NCBI RefSeq assembly: GCF_050749805.1 | Contig: NZ_CP192738.1 | Coordinates: forward strand, 2,294,001 to 2,358,000 | DNA length: 64,000 nt | From: Hahella sp018986435 | GTDB lineage: Bacteria; Pseudomonadota; Gammaproteobacteria; Pseudomonadales; Oleiphilaceae | Direction of reading: 5' to 3' | Part shown: positions 30,273 to 40,632 of the stretch, piece by piece | How positions within the stretch are numbered: position 1 is the stretch's first letter | Layout: each line of letters begins with the position of its first letter | Position numbers and translations under genes: made by a program | The notes under the pieces: generated by a model | The model's database searches: none | Told to the model about the DNA's origin: nothing | Seen by the model: the letters and a program-made list of their open reading frames with translations, nothing else

Positions 30273-30382
30273 ACAGCGGTCGTCCTGAAAGCGATGGTCT
30301 AGCGGATGGCGTTAGGGGAATAAATCAGAAAAGCCATTATCAGGCAAGCCGGAGCCGCCCGATAATTGCTTTTTTCAATAGG

Positions 30383-30408
30383 GCTCCGGCGCTGGCGGGC
30401 GCCGGAGG
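30383..30408. terminator. GC-rich stem-loop after the RND pump gene
   Basis: CTCCGGCGC (30384-30392) pairs with GCGCCGGAG (30399-30407) across a 6-base loop, just after the pump gene stop on the minus strand. On that strand it is followed by A and not U residues, so an intrinsic terminator is doubtful; it may only stabilise the 3' end. Confidence 0.35.
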
Positions 30409-30422
30409 CTAAGAGGGAAAGG

Positions 30423-33400
30423 TCAGGCGTGGGACAGTTCGCCGTCTACGTCCTCCTGTTTTTCGACCAGACTGTGGTCCGTGCCCAGGATCATGTACAT
30501 GGTGGGCACTACAAACAGCGTGAAGATCGTGCCGATGGACAGGCCGGAAGCAATCACCAGACCGATATCGAAACGACTGACGGCGCCGGCGCCGCTGGCG
30601 AACAGCAGAGGCAGCACGCCCACCACCATCGCGGCGGTGGTCATCAGAATCGCCCGCAGACGAATGCCGGCGGCCTGTTCGATGGCCTCACGCTTGCTCA
30701 GTCCCTGTTCCACCTGCAACTGGTTAGCGAACTCCACAATCAAGATGCCGTGTTTAGTGATCAAGCCAATCAGCGTCACCAGACCGATCTGAGTGTAGAT
30801 ATTCACTGACGTCACACCAAAGGCGATGGGAATCAACGCGCCCAGCAACGACATCGGCACGCTCACCAGAATGATGAACGGATCGCGGAAGCTCTCGAAC
30901 TGCGCCGCCAGCACCAGATAGATCATCAACAGGGCGAAAAAGAAGGTGAAGATCAGCGCGCTGCCTTCCTGCTTGTACTGTCGGGACTGTCCGGCGTACT
31001 CATATCCATAGCCCTGCGGGAAGATGGTCTGCGCCTTCTGGTCCAGGAAGTCCAATGCTTCGCCCAGACTGATTCCGGGCGTCATGACGCCTTCCACCAC
31101 CATGGAGTTCAACTGCTGGAACTGCCCGCGCTTATTTGGCTCCGCGCCTTTGGAGACTTCCGCGATGGTTGAGAGCGGAATCAGCTCGCCGGAAGCGGTG
31201 CGCACGTAGTAGTCGTCCAGTTGCTCAGCTGTGGCGCGGTATTCCCGCAGCACTTGTGGAATCACCTTGTAACTGCGGCCTTCCACGCTGAAGCGGGTGG
31301 TGTAGCCGCCGCTCAACATGGTCGCCAGAGCTGCGCCGATATCCTGCATGCTGATGCCCAGTTCCGCCGCCTTGCTGCGGTTGATGGAGATATGCGCGGT
31401 AGGCTTGTCGAACTTCAGGTCGGAATTAACGAACAGGAACTTGCCACTCTTGCGCGCTTCCGCCAGCAGCTCTTGACCCAGCTCATACAGCACCTTGTAA
31501 TCCTGCGCGGTGGTGATAACGAACTGTACAGGCAGGCCGCTGGAGCCGGGCAGGGTGGGCAGGTTGAAGGAGACCGATTGATAACCGGCGATATCCCCCA
31601 TGCGCTGCTGCATGATGGGAACCAGCTCCATCTGACTGCGCTCACGCTCTCCCCAGGTTTTCAGGATCATGCCGGAGAACATGCTGTTGGCGGAACCGTT
31701 GGCGCCTTGCACGATGAAGTAATCGTTTCTCTCATCAAAGGTCTCAATGGTTTTGATGACTTCATCGGTATAGGCGGCCACGTAGTCATGAGTGGCGCTC
31801 ACCGGCGCGGTGGACATGCTGAAGATGATGCCCTGATCTTCGTCCCTGGCCAGCTCTTTGTTGGACAGCTGATACAGGTAAAAACAGCTCACCAGCATCG
31901 TCAGCACCATCACCAGCGTGACCGGGCGATAATTGAGCGCGTTATGCAGGCGACGCTGGTAGGCGCCTCTGAGCTTTTCAAATATCTCATCCAGCCAGAT
32001 CGCCATCTTGCTGTTGGTTTCCGTCATCAGCTTGGAGCACATCATCGGCGACAATGTCAACGCAATGACGCCCGAGATGATCACCGCCCCCGCCAGGGCA
32101 AAGGCGAACTCTTTGAACAGGCCGCCCGTCAGTCCCCCGAGGAAGCCAATCGGCGCGTACACCGCCGCCAGGGTCAGGGTCATGGAAATGACCGGCGTGG
32201 CGATTTCCCGGGCGCCAATGATGGCGGCCTTGAACGGCGACAGGCCTTCATCGATATGGCGGTGAATGTTCTCCACTACCACGATGGCGTCGTCCACCAC
32301 CAGACCGATAGCAAGCACCATCGCCAGCAGGGTCAGCAGGTTGATGGAGTAGCCCAGCGCCAGCATGAAGAAGCAAACGCCCACCAGAGACAGCGGGATA
32401 GTCACCACCGGAATCATTACGGCGCGCAAAGAGCCCAGGAACAAAAAGATGACGAATATAACGATGACCGTCGCTTCGCCAACCGTCTTGATTACTTCGT
32501 TGATGGAGTCGCGAATGAACTTGGTGGCGTCATAAGCCACTTTGACGTTCAGTGCGCTGGGCAACTGCTTCTCAAGCGCTGGCATCAGATCGTAGATATT
32601 GTCGATGACTTCCAACGGGTTGGCGGCGGGCAGGGACGTAATGGCGACAAACACGGCGCGGTTGCCGTTGAAGTACACCGCTGAATCGTCGCTTTCCGCA
32701 TCCAGCTCAATGGTGGCGACATCCTGCAGACGCACCAGGGTGGCGTCATCTCGTTTCACCACTAACTGCTGGAATTCCTGCACGCTGTGCAAGTCCGTAT
32801 CGGCGGTGATATTGGCGGTGATGTACTGGCCTTTAGTCGCGCCGGCGGCGGACAGAAAGCTGTTGGAGCCGACGGCGCGGGCGACATCCTGAGGCGTCAG
32901 GTCGAAGGCCGCCAGCTTCTGCGGATTCAGCCAGACGCGCATGGCGAATGTTTTGCCCCCGAGAATTTCCGCTTTGGCCACGCCATCGGCGGTTTCCAGT
33001 TGCGGCTGCACCACGCGCTTCAGGTAGTCGGTGATCTGCGCTTCGCTCATGTCCTGGCTGAAGAAGCTGACGTACATGAGCGCGGTGGTGCCGGCGGTGG
33101 ACTTCTGAATCACCGGCTCTTCCGCATCCGCTGGCAGCTGACGGCGCGCCTCCGCCACTTTGGAGAGAATCTCCGTCATCGCGGTGCTGGAGTCAAAGCC
33201 CAGTTTCAGGTGCACTTCCACCAGACTGGAGCCCTGGTTGCTGGAAGAGGTCAGATAGTCGATCCCCTCGGCGCTCGCCACGGCCTGTTGAATGGGCGAA
33301 GTGATGAACCCCGACACCAGTTCAGAACTGGCGCCAGGATAAGCGGTGGAAATATTGATGACCGCATTTTCCAATTGCGGGTATTGCCTCACCTGCAGAG

Positions 33401-33491
33401 TCTTCAGGGCGTTGAGGCCCAATAGCAGGATAATCAGGCTGACGACGGACGCCAGCACCGGACGGCGTATGAATATATCGGTAAAACGCAT
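30423..33491 (-). CDS. RND efflux pump inner-membrane transporter (HAE1 type)
   Basis: A 1022-residue proton-driven RND transporter of the AcrB/MexB superfamily, which with an adaptor and an outer-membrane channel expels hydrophobic drugs. The N-terminal membrane helix (RRPVLASVVSLIILLLGL), proton-relay aspartate pair in LVVDDAIVVVENIHRH (about residue 400) and the second helix block (about 850-1010) are seen. The length fits the family. It starts 28 bases after the adaptor gene. No outer-membrane factor gene is adjacent, so a shared TolC-like protein is implied. Confidence 0.92.
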   Translation of the reverse strand: MRFTDIFIRRPVLASVVSLIILLLGLNALKTLQVRQYPQLENAVINISTAYPGASSELVSGFITSPIQQAVASAEGIDYLTSSSNQGSSLVEVHLKLGFDSSTAMTEILSKVAEARRQLPADAEEPVIQKSTAGTTALMYVSFFSQDMSEAQITDYLKRVVQPQLETADGVAKAEILGGKTFAMRVWLNPQKLAAFDLTPQDVARAVGSNSFLSAAGATKGQYITANITADTDLHSVQEFQQLVVKRDDATLVRLQDVATIELDAESDDSAVYFNGNRAVFVAITSLPAANPLEVIDNIYDLMPALEKQLPSALNVKVAYDATKFIRDSINEVIKTVGEATVIVIFVIFLFLGSLRAVMIPVVTIPLSLVGVCFFMLALGYSINLLTLLAMVLAIGLVVDDAIVVVENIHRHIDEGLSPFKAAIIGAREIATPVISMTLTLAAVYAPIGFLGGLTGGLFKEFAFALAGAVIISGVIALTLSPMMCSKLMTETNSKMAIWLDEIFEKLRGAYQRRLHNALNYRPVTLVMVLTMLVSCFYLYQLSNKELARDEDQGIIFSMSTAPVSATHDYVAAYTDEVIKTIETFDERNDYFIVQGANGSANSMFSGMILKTWGERERSQMELVPIMQQRMGDIAGYQSVSFNLPTLPGSSGLPVQFVITTAQDYKVLYELGQELLAEARKSGKFLFVNSDLKFDKPTAHISINRSKAAELGISMQDIGAALATMLSGGYTTRFSVEGRSYKVIPQVLREYRATAEQLDDYYVRTASGELIPLSTIAEVSKGAEPNKRGQFQQLNSMVVEGVMTPGISLGEALDFLDQKAQTIFPQGYGYEYAGQSRQYKQEGSALIFTFFFALLMIYLVLAAQFESFRDPFIILVSVPMSLLGALIPIAFGVTSVNIYTQIGLVTLIGLITKHGILIVEFANQLQVEQGLSKREAIEQAAGIRLRAILMTTAAMVVGVLPLLFASGAGAVSRFDIGLVIASGLSIGTIFTLFVVPTMYMILGTDHSLVEKQEDVDGELSHA

Positions 33492-33518
33492 AGGCTTCTC
33501 CTTGTTTACCGGTGCGGA

Positions 33519-34637
33519 TCAGCGCAGTTCCACGTTGTTGTTGATCTTCACGCGGGAGCCGTTCTGCAATTTGAGCTGACCGGCGGTGACCACGGACTCG
33601 CCGGGCTCCAGCCCTTTGGTGATTTCAGTCCAGTTGTTCTGCGACAGCCCCGTTTCAACATAGCGGCGCTCGACCACCAGATTTTCCTGGGTGTCTTTGG
33701 TGGCGGCCTGATCTTCTGCGGACGCCTTGCTGATCACGAATACAGAGGTGCCGTACAGCTTGGCTTCCAGGGCAGTGGAGGGAACTGTAATCACATCGCG
33801 CTCGGAGCCCAGCAACAGCTTCACTTCCGCGAACATGCCGGGACGCAACGCCTGGTCGGAATTCTCGAAAGTCGCCTGGATAGTGAAATTTCGGGTTTGC
33901 TGGTCCACGCGGGCGTCGATGGCGGTGACCTTGCCGTTGAACGTGCGTTCAGGAAACGCCGCCACCTTGGCTTCCACCTGCAGGCCGTTATGCACTTGGC
34001 TGAACAGTTGCTCAGGTAAAGCAAAATTGACGTATACCCGAGACAGGTCCTGTAAGGTGACAATCGGCGTTCCTGGTTGCACATACTCGCCAAGATTGAC
34101 CTTACGGATGCCTAATGTGCCTTTGAACGGCGCGCGAATGCTTTTCTTGTTGATGCGGGCGCGCTGGCTTTCCACCTGCGCCTGTGCATTCTTTAACTGC
34201 GCGCGGCTGGTTTCGAAATCCAGGCTGCTGGCGACATTGCGCTCTAAAAGCTTCTGATCGCGTTTGTAGGTGGCTTCCGCGAGTTCTGCAGAGGCCTGCA
34301 TCCCTTTTATTTCCGCTACATCCACATCAGTATCCAGTTGCACCAGCAGATCGCCGGCGTTGACCTGCGCGCCGGACGAAATCGGCATGGATTTGATGAC
34401 GCCTGCTTCTTCGGAAGTCACCGTCACCTGCTGCACGGCGACAACGTTACCGATGGAGCTGTAGAAAGGCGTCCATTTCTCCGTGCGGGCGCTCTCTGAG
34501 GAAACGGTGACCGGCGGGGGCTGAAAGTTGGCGAAATATTCGCCCATCATTTTCGGCTTCAGATAGCCCAGGAAGTAGAAAATTCCACCGAAGACGACAG
34601 CAAGTACGACAATCATTATCGTCATGCGTTTAGCCAT
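33519..34637 (-). CDS. RND efflux periplasmic adaptor (membrane fusion protein)
   Basis: A 372-residue adaptor with one N-terminal membrane segment (residues 5-28), no lipobox, then a biotinyl-lipoyl half (SMPISSGAQVNAGDLLVQLDTD near residue 83), an alpha hairpin (about 105-160) and the second lipoyl half (IRAPFKGTLGIRKVNLGEYV near 168). It connects the RND pump that follows to an outer-membrane channel. GGGAGA precedes the ATG. First gene of the two-gene operon. Confidence 0.92.
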   Translation of the reverse strand: MAKRMTIMIVVLAVVFGGIFYFLGYLKPKMMGEYFANFQPPPVTVSSESARTEKWTPFYSSIGNVVAVQQVTVTSEEAGVIKSMPISSGAQVNAGDLLVQLDTDVDVAEIKGMQASAELAEATYKRDQKLLERNVASSLDFETSRAQLKNAQAQVESQRARINKKSIRAPFKGTLGIRKVNLGEYVQPGTPIVTLQDLSRVYVNFALPEQLFSQVHNGLQVEAKVAAFPERTFNGKVTAIDARVDQQTRNFTIQATFENSDQALRPGMFAEVKLLLGSERDVITVPSTALEAKLYGTSVFVISKASAEDQAATKDTQENLVVERRYVETGLSQNNWTEITKGLEPGESVVTAGQLKLQNGSRVKINNNVELR

Positions 34638-35000
34638 GAAGTTCTCCCTTTATGATTACTTGTATATGTCCGAGTCCGGCCGGAAGGCGGCCGGGAAAAG
34701 TTGTATGCTGGCGATGGGGTTGGGGCGTTGCCCCGAGGTTCGTTGATTGCAATCGCTGAGTTCCGGTTCTTCCTGATCCTGCTGAATTGTAAGTGCTTTT
34801 CGCGAATGTTCCTGAATAAAGGCGAAGCCGCCCTATGTTAGCGGATAAAACATGGTTGTCACCTCTAGTCATTATTAAATACGGGTAATTCCTGCGGTTT
34901 CATCTAGAAGGACATCGAAAATTATCGCAAAATGCCGAGTCTCATAGGACGAAGCAATTTCATCACCTGACTCTATATTTCGGATAGCCATTTCAACCTG
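34638..35000. other. Intergenic region between RND operon and tamA
   Basis: The 363 bases separate two divergent transcription units and must hold both promoters. A GC-rich inverted repeat (CCGGCC...GGCCGG) near 34677-34696 lies in the leader of the adaptor gene. No regulator gene and no clear operator are seen. Confidence 0.6.
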
Positions 35001-36764
35001 ATGCATTTAATAAGGTGTTTAGCTAGTTTCACATTTTTTCTGGCCGTTTCCGGACTTGCACACGCCATCGACATTCCGTTTTTTTCAGACAAACTCAAAT
35101 ATGAAGTTGTGGTGGAGGATAACGAGAAGCTGAAATCCTTGGTGGAGGACGAGCTGGATCGCCAACGGGATGAGAACCTCACGCTCAAGCAGTACACCAA
35201 CCCGGTCAAAATCGCCCGCTACGAAAAAGACATCATTCAACGTCTGCTGCGTTCGCAGGGATATTACGCGGGAGCCGTGGAATACCGCCTCAAGGAAGAT
35301 GACAAGGGCGTGACCTATCTGCTGACTCCGGGCCCCTTGTACAAAGTGCAAAAAATCACTTTCGACGTGCCTGACGGGTTCAAGATGCCCAGAGCTTCCA
35401 CGTGGCCTTTGCGAGAGGGGCGCGCGCTGGTGGCTTCCAATGTGCTGGACACTCAGGACGCGCTGAAAAAATATATTCAGGAAAACGCCTGCTTTTACGA
35501 AGTGAAGCTCAGCTATGTGGCGGAAGTGAATCACGCCGATCATTCCGCGACGGTGTCTTATCGCATGGAGCCCAGTCCCAGCGTCAACTTCGGCGAGATC
35601 GCTGTCTCCGGTCTGACGTCCGTCAAAGAAGAATATCTGCGCACAAAACTGGGATATCAACCAGGACAATGCTTCAACCGCGCCCGTGTGGATCAGGCGC
35701 GTTTGAATCTGCTCAAAACCAACCTGATTGCGCGCATCGAAACGAATATCGCCCAACCGGAGAACGGACGCGTCGATACCTCCTTCAACTTGCAGGAGCG
35801 CAACCACCGCACGCGCAAAGCGGGGGTCGGTTACAGCACGGATGAAGGGATTGGGCTATCGCTGGGTTGGGAACATCGTAATATTCTTGGCGCAGGCGAG
35901 AAGATCGAAGTAGGCGGACGCGTGTCTCAGGTGCGTCGCACTGTGGAAGGCGAGCTGACGCTGCCTAACTTTTTTCGTGATGATCAAAGCGCCATTCTTA
36001 ACGGCGACCTGACCAAGAAGGAATTGGACGCCTACGATTCCCTTAGTGCTCAGACCAGTTTTACGATCAAGCGTCAGTTCACGGATATCCTGTCCGGCTC
36101 CATCGGCGCGCAGCTGAAATACAGTGAAGTCACCGACGAAGGCGTGACCGATGAGTTTGGTCTAGTGTCTTTTCCATTCACCTTGAAGCTGGATACGACC
36201 GACAATCTCCTCGATCCGCGCAAAGGGTTTATTCTTACCGCTGGCGTTCAGCCATACATTGATACCCTGGAAACCTCCCGCCGCTTTGTGAAAACCACTT
36301 TCTCCGCCAGTACGTATCTGACTGCTGACTCCTTTTACTGGGAGCCCACTTTGGCGTTACGGGCGGCGACAGGAACTATCTCCGGACAGTCAACGGGCGA
36401 TATACCCGCTGACGAGCGCTTTTATGTAGGCGGCGGCGGCTCCGTGCGCGGATACCCATATCAGTCACTGAGCCGAATCACTGACGATGATCCATTTGGC
36501 GGCAGCTCGTTTAACGAAGTCTCCGTGGAAACTCGCTTTCGCTTCTCCGAGAGCTGGGGCGCTGTGCTCTTTGTAGACGGGGGCTTCGCTTTTGACGACG
36601 CCAACTTGCAGCCAGGAGAAGAACTGAAATGGGGAACGGGAATCGGCTTGCGCTACTTCACTTTCTTCGCGCCCATCCGTTTTGACGTTGGCGTACCTCT
36701 CAGTCCCAGGGATGGAGTGGATGACAACTTTCAGTTGTACATCAGCATAGGGCAGGCCTTCTGA
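35001..36764 (+). CDS. tamA: TamA, outer-membrane Omp85-family assembly protein
   Basis: A 587-residue Omp85 protein. A signal peptide is at residues 1-22 (ending GLAHAIDIP). Three POTRA-type domains occupy about 24-265, and a 16-strand barrel follows. The conserved lid-lock loop motif of the family is GGGGSVRGYPYQSL near residue 475, and the C-terminus ends in a beta strand with terminal phenylalanine (LYISIGQAF). TamA with TamB forms the translocation and assembly module that moves phospholipids or outer-membrane proteins. The stop codon overlaps the tamB ATG by one base, typical coupling. Confidence 0.93.
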   Translation: MHLIRCLASFTFFLAVSGLAHAIDIPFFSDKLKYEVVVEDNEKLKSLVEDELDRQRDENLTLKQYTNPVKIARYEKDIIQRLLRSQGYYAGAVEYRLKEDDKGVTYLLTPGPLYKVQKITFDVPDGFKMPRASTWPLREGRALVASNVLDTQDALKKYIQENACFYEVKLSYVAEVNHADHSATVSYRMEPSPSVNFGEIAVSGLTSVKEEYLRTKLGYQPGQCFNRARVDQARLNLLKTNLIARIETNIAQPENGRVDTSFNLQERNHRTRKAGVGYSTDEGIGLSLGWEHRNILGAGEKIEVGGRVSQVRRTVEGELTLPNFFRDDQSAILNGDLTKKELDAYDSLSAQTSFTIKRQFTDILSGSIGAQLKYSEVTDEGVTDEFGLVSFPFTLKLDTTDNLLDPRKGFILTAGVQPYIDTLETSRRFVKTTFSASTYLTADSFYWEPTLALRAATGTISGQSTGDIPADERFYVGGGGSVRGYPYQSLSRITDDDPFGGSSFNEVSVETRFRFSESWGAVLFVDGGFAFDDANLQPGEELKWGTGIGLRYFTFFAPIRFDVGVPLSPRDGVDDNFQLYISIGQAF

Positions 36765-39700
36765 TGCTGCGCAAATGGTGGGTGCGTTGGCCGGCTCATT
36801 TTTTCTCCCTGATCATGAGTCTGATTGTATTCATGCTGCTGCTGGCGGTGACTTTCGTCGGCAGCGAAAGCGGGCGCGTCTGGCTGCTGGGTAAAGGCCT
36901 GCCGCTGGCGTTGAAAGGCTCTCCCATTCGAATTGAAGTCGAAGACGTTGGTAGCCCGGACCTTGGTCACTGGAGTTTTGGGCTGCTGGAAGTCTATCTC
37001 AACGATAAGCAACTGGTGCGGGCGCGGGCCCTGGATCTGCAGGTAGACATCAACAGTCTGTTCGCCCAGCGGGTGCACGTGGACAATCTGTCGGCGGATG
37101 ATTTGTACATCAACCTGGTGGACACGCTGCCAGAGTCCAGCGAGGAAGAAGAGGCTCCGCCGGAGTCTGGAACTACGGCAATGTGGCCGGTGGCGCTGGA
37201 TGAATTGTCGCTGCTGCGTCTGAAAGTAAAAGCGCCGGGCATGGAAGATATTCCCGCTGCGAAGATTCATGGTTCCGGCACACTGTACTGGACGGATGTT
37301 CCCCTAACGTTAGAGCTGAACGCCGGGACGCTTGAGGAAAAGCCCGCGCAGATTGCGGTCGCCACGCAATGGGATGAACAGAAACGGCTGACATTGACCG
37401 CAATGTTGAATGAGCCGGCTGGCGGCTGGCTGGGCGGATTGGCGAAAATGCCCGCCTGGCAGGCGCTGGATGTGGAATTGAAAGCTGTGGTGGCGCAGTC
37501 CGAACCCTCAGATCAGGCGACCAGCGGCGCACAGGGCGGTCCGACTTACGGCATCGATCTGCAACAACTGAAAGCCCCGTTGTTCGGCCACAGCTTGCAC
37601 GCATCCGGAAAAGTGGATGTGAATCTGGATGCGTTTCTGGTGCAAACCGCAGGACTGGATATCTATATTGATCAGCGCCTGCAAAAGGTTCGCGGGCGGG
37701 TGACGGATGAAGAGCTGGACGCGCAGGTGGACATCGATCGCTTTCCGCTGGATGTGCTGGCGCCCTGGACCAAAGATTTCAGCACCGGTAACGCCAGCGC
37801 CAGTCTACGTGCGACGGGCTCACTGAATGACCCGCAAGCCTCGGGTAGCGCCAGCGTGCGCACCAACTTTAGCGGCAAGCCCTTGATCGCCTCCGTGCGC
37901 GGCAGTGGCGGCAAAGAAAAGATTGTCATCGACTCCCTCACCGCCAGCCTGGACGAGTTGCAGGCGCAGGCCAGCGGAACGGTGGACCTCGCGGCGGAAT
38001 TACTGAATATTCGCGTCACCCGGGCGCAGACGCCGTTAAGCTATCTGAGTTTGTTGGATATTGCGCCGCCGGAAGGGCTGGAGCTGTTCGCGGAAGCGAG
38101 CGACGTCACTGTGACCGGCCCCTATGTGTCGCCCAGCTATGAAGGGCGGGTGTCTGCTCGCGGCTCCTACCTGGATTTGCCTTTTACGGTGCAGGGCGGC
38201 GTGAAAGGCGGCATAGACTCCGTCACGCTGCGCGACGCCCGCGTCAACACTGGGGAGGCCTGGGTGACGGCTGCAGGCAAGATCGACTGGAGCAAATCTC
38301 TTCTCGACCTGAGCGCCAAGGGCGGCAAAATCCCGCTGGACCTGCTTAGTAAACTGGAAATCGAGCTGCCGCCTGAACTGGGACCCACACTGGTTGGCGT
38401 CGACGCCAAAGTGAAAGGCAAGTTCACCAAGCCGGAGTTCTCCGGCGTGGCGCAGGCGGCGGGCAGCTTCAAATCGCAAGCCTTTGCGGTGAGTGCGAAC
38501 CTGTCCGGCTCTCCCGATGTATTGAACTTCCGCTCATTTCGCGCCGAATTGCCCCGCGCGCAACCTAAAGATAGCGATGCGGCCGCAAGCCAGGCCGAGC
38601 TGGCCACGCTGGAAGGCTCCGGGCGGGTCAATATCGCCAAAAGTACGCTTAATCTGGATGTAGTGGCGCATAAACTGCCGTATTCACTGGCTGCATTGGC
38701 GGATGTGGCGTTGCCGCCTGAACTGAGCGGCGACCTGGACGCAGATTTACACGTGGAAGGCGCGTTTACCGATCCCAAAGTCAGTGGACGCCTGCACACC
38801 GCGGGTCGCTATTCGACCTTGCCGTTTGAGGTGACTGGCGAAGGCGAGGGCGGAACGCAGGGGGTGGATGTTTCCTCCTTGACCGCGAATCTGGGTGATG
38901 CCGGGCGTATCGATCTGTCTGGCTGGTGGCGACCCACCGGGTTTGACGTCTCGCTGAACGGCTCCGGTGTGAACACGAAGAGTTTGCAGGCGTTGGGATG
39001 GCAAATGCAGCATGGGGTGTTGAATACGGATTTGCGATTGCAGGGTTCGCTGCAGCAACCCAAAGTGGACGGTTATGTCGCCTACGCCACAGAAATCGAA
39101 GGGATGGACGACAAAGGACGAAAGCAAAAATATCCGTTGCAGTTGCATACTGATATCGCCACACAGGAAAACGAAACCTTGTCGCTGGTGACAGTGATCA
39201 AGAAAGACGATACGCAGACCGGCAGAGTGAAGCTGGATATTAACGCGCGCACATATCTGGATTTCTTCAACCAACTGCAGGGCGAGCTGGATGTGCGTAA
39301 GATTCCGCTGGATGTGGCGGTGGCCGGTAACCTGGAGACACGTTGGCTCAATTTTCTGCTGGACCCGGATATTCACCGCTTCTCCGGCGACCTGAATCTG
39401 AACCTGTCTGCGCAAGGCGTTCTTGGCGATCCTCTGTTAAATGGCGATTTGAAACTGCAGGATGGTTTTTACGAAAACCGCATCACCAGCACTTTATTTA
39501 AAGACGCTCAGGCCAATCTGGCGTTTTCCGGCCGGAAAATGACCATGAGCGACAGCTCCGCCAGCGATGGCGGCTCCGGCAAGCTGGAGCTGCTTGGCCA
39601 TGTGGACTGGAGTGAACTGAAGGGCGGTGAAGAAAGTGACGACAAGCCGATAGAACTGCAGCTGGTCGCCACCAACGCCAGTATTCTGCGTCGCTCCGAT

Positions 39701-40606
39701 ATGGAAGGGGCGGTATCCGGGAAGCTGACGCTGGAAGGAGACTTCAAAAACCTGCTGCTTAGCGGAAAAGTGGAAGTGTTGCCGTTCGCGATGATGCTGG
39801 ACGCGGCGCTGGGCCGTGATATTCCGGAGATTGAAGTACGCGAGGTGGCTAAAGAAGTGCTGGAGGAAGACAGCATCCTGCCTTTGCCCAAGGTCGCTCT
39901 GGATATTCGTCTGGTCGTTAATCAACAGGCTTTTTTACGTGGGCGTGGCTTGGAAGCGGAACTGAAAGGCCGGGTGTTCGCCAAAGGGCCCCTGGAGTCC
40001 GCCTCCTATCGCGGCAACTTTGAAACCCTGCGCGGCACCTTTGAGGTCTTCGGTAAGAAATTCGATCTGCAGGAAGGGGAGGTGTTGTTTGAGAACGACA
40101 GCTTCACCATGTTTATCGTGGGCGTCTACACCAGCAAGGACACGGAATATCGTGCGGAACTGTCCGGGTCGCTGGCGTCGCTGAAGGTGAATCTGAGCTC
40201 GAACCCGCCCTTACCGGAAGATGAAATCCTGTCGCAGCTCATGTTCGGCAAGTCCGTGCGCAACATCACGCCGATTCAGGCGTATCGCCTGGCGGCGGCG
40301 GTGCAGACGCTGCGTGGGGAAGGCGGCAGTTTCTTTGATCCCATCGCCACCACCCGCGATTTGCTGGGGGTCGACACGCTGTCCGTCGACACACAGGAAA
40401 CCGATAACGGCAGCGGCGTGTCCGTCGGCGTGGGCAAATATCTGACTGAACGCGTCTATCTGGAGCTGGAGCGAACCCCAGATCCAGCGCAGCCGTGGAA
40501 AGGCTCCGTCGAGGTGGAGTTGAACCCCAACCTCAACCTGGAGACGACCACTGGCGGACAGTCCGGCTTTGGCGGAGTCGAACTACAGTGGAAGCAGGAC
40601 TACTGA
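36764..40606 (+). CDS. tamB: TamB, inner-membrane-anchored periplasmic bridge protein
   Basis: A 1280-residue AsmA/TamB-type protein. An uncleaved N-terminal membrane segment (about residues 12-36) anchors it; the rest is predicted as one long beta-taco groove reaching to TamA. The C-terminal TamB domain (DUF490) runs from about 930 and includes FEVFGKKFDLQEGEVLF and DEILSQLMFGKSV. The middle has repeating units of about 100-117 residues, seen from PPELxxxL...VxGxFTxP at about 430, 532 and 649. It begins at the last base of the tamA stop codon. Confidence 0.93.
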   Translation: MLRKWWVRWPAHFFSLIMSLIVFMLLLAVTFVGSESGRVWLLGKGLPLALKGSPIRIEVEDVGSPDLGHWSFGLLEVYLNDKQLVRARALDLQVDINSLFAQRVHVDNLSADDLYINLVDTLPESSEEEEAPPESGTTAMWPVALDELSLLRLKVKAPGMEDIPAAKIHGSGTLYWTDVPLTLELNAGTLEEKPAQIAVATQWDEQKRLTLTAMLNEPAGGWLGGLAKMPAWQALDVELKAVVAQSEPSDQATSGAQGGPTYGIDLQQLKAPLFGHSLHASGKVDVNLDAFLVQTAGLDIYIDQRLQKVRGRVTDEELDAQVDIDRFPLDVLAPWTKDFSTGNASASLRATGSLNDPQASGSASVRTNFSGKPLIASVRGSGGKEKIVIDSLTASLDELQAQASGTVDLAAELLNIRVTRAQTPLSYLSLLDIAPPEGLELFAEASDVTVTGPYVSPSYEGRVSARGSYLDLPFTVQGGVKGGIDSVTLRDARVNTGEAWVTAAGKIDWSKSLLDLSAKGGKIPLDLLSKLEIELPPELGPTLVGVDAKVKGKFTKPEFSGVAQAAGSFKSQAFAVSANLSGSPDVLNFRSFRAELPRAQPKDSDAAASQAELATLEGSGRVNIAKSTLNLDVVAHKLPYSLAALADVALPPELSGDLDADLHVEGAFTDPKVSGRLHTAGRYSTLPFEVTGEGEGGTQGVDVSSLTANLGDAGRIDLSGWWRPTGFDVSLNGSGVNTKSLQALGWQMQHGVLNTDLRLQGSLQQPKVDGYVAYATEIEGMDDKGRKQKYPLQLHTDIATQENETLSLVTVIKKDDTQTGRVKLDINARTYLDFFNQLQGELDVRKIPLDVAVAGNLETRWLNFLLDPDIHRFSGDLNLNLSAQGVLGDPLLNGDLKLQDGFYENRITSTLFKDAQANLAFSGRKMTMSDSSASDGGSGKLELLGHVDWSELKGGEESDDKPIELQLVATNASILRRSDMEGAVSGKLTLEGDFKNLLLSGKVEVLPFAMMLDAALGRDIPEIEVREVAKEVLEEDSILPLPKVALDIRLVVNQQAFLRGRGLEAELKGRVFAKGPLESASYRGNFETLRGTFEVFGKKFDLQEGEVLFENDSFTMFIVGVYTSKDTEYRAELSGSLASLKVNLSSNPPLPEDEILSQLMFGKSVRNITPIQAYRLAAAVQTLRGEGGSFFDPIATTRDLLGVDTLSVDTQETDNGSGVSVGVGKYLTERVYLELERTPDPAQPWKGSVEVELNPNLNLETTTGGQSGFGGVELQWKQDY

Positions 40607-40632
40607 CGCCAGGATGGCGACAAAGCCTGTAA

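Noticed and set aside
31221..32684. 487-codon frame on the plus strand opposite the RND transporter gene
   Set aside because: It is a shadow of the GC-rich real gene, dominated by Arg, His and Gln, with no ribosome site or domain.
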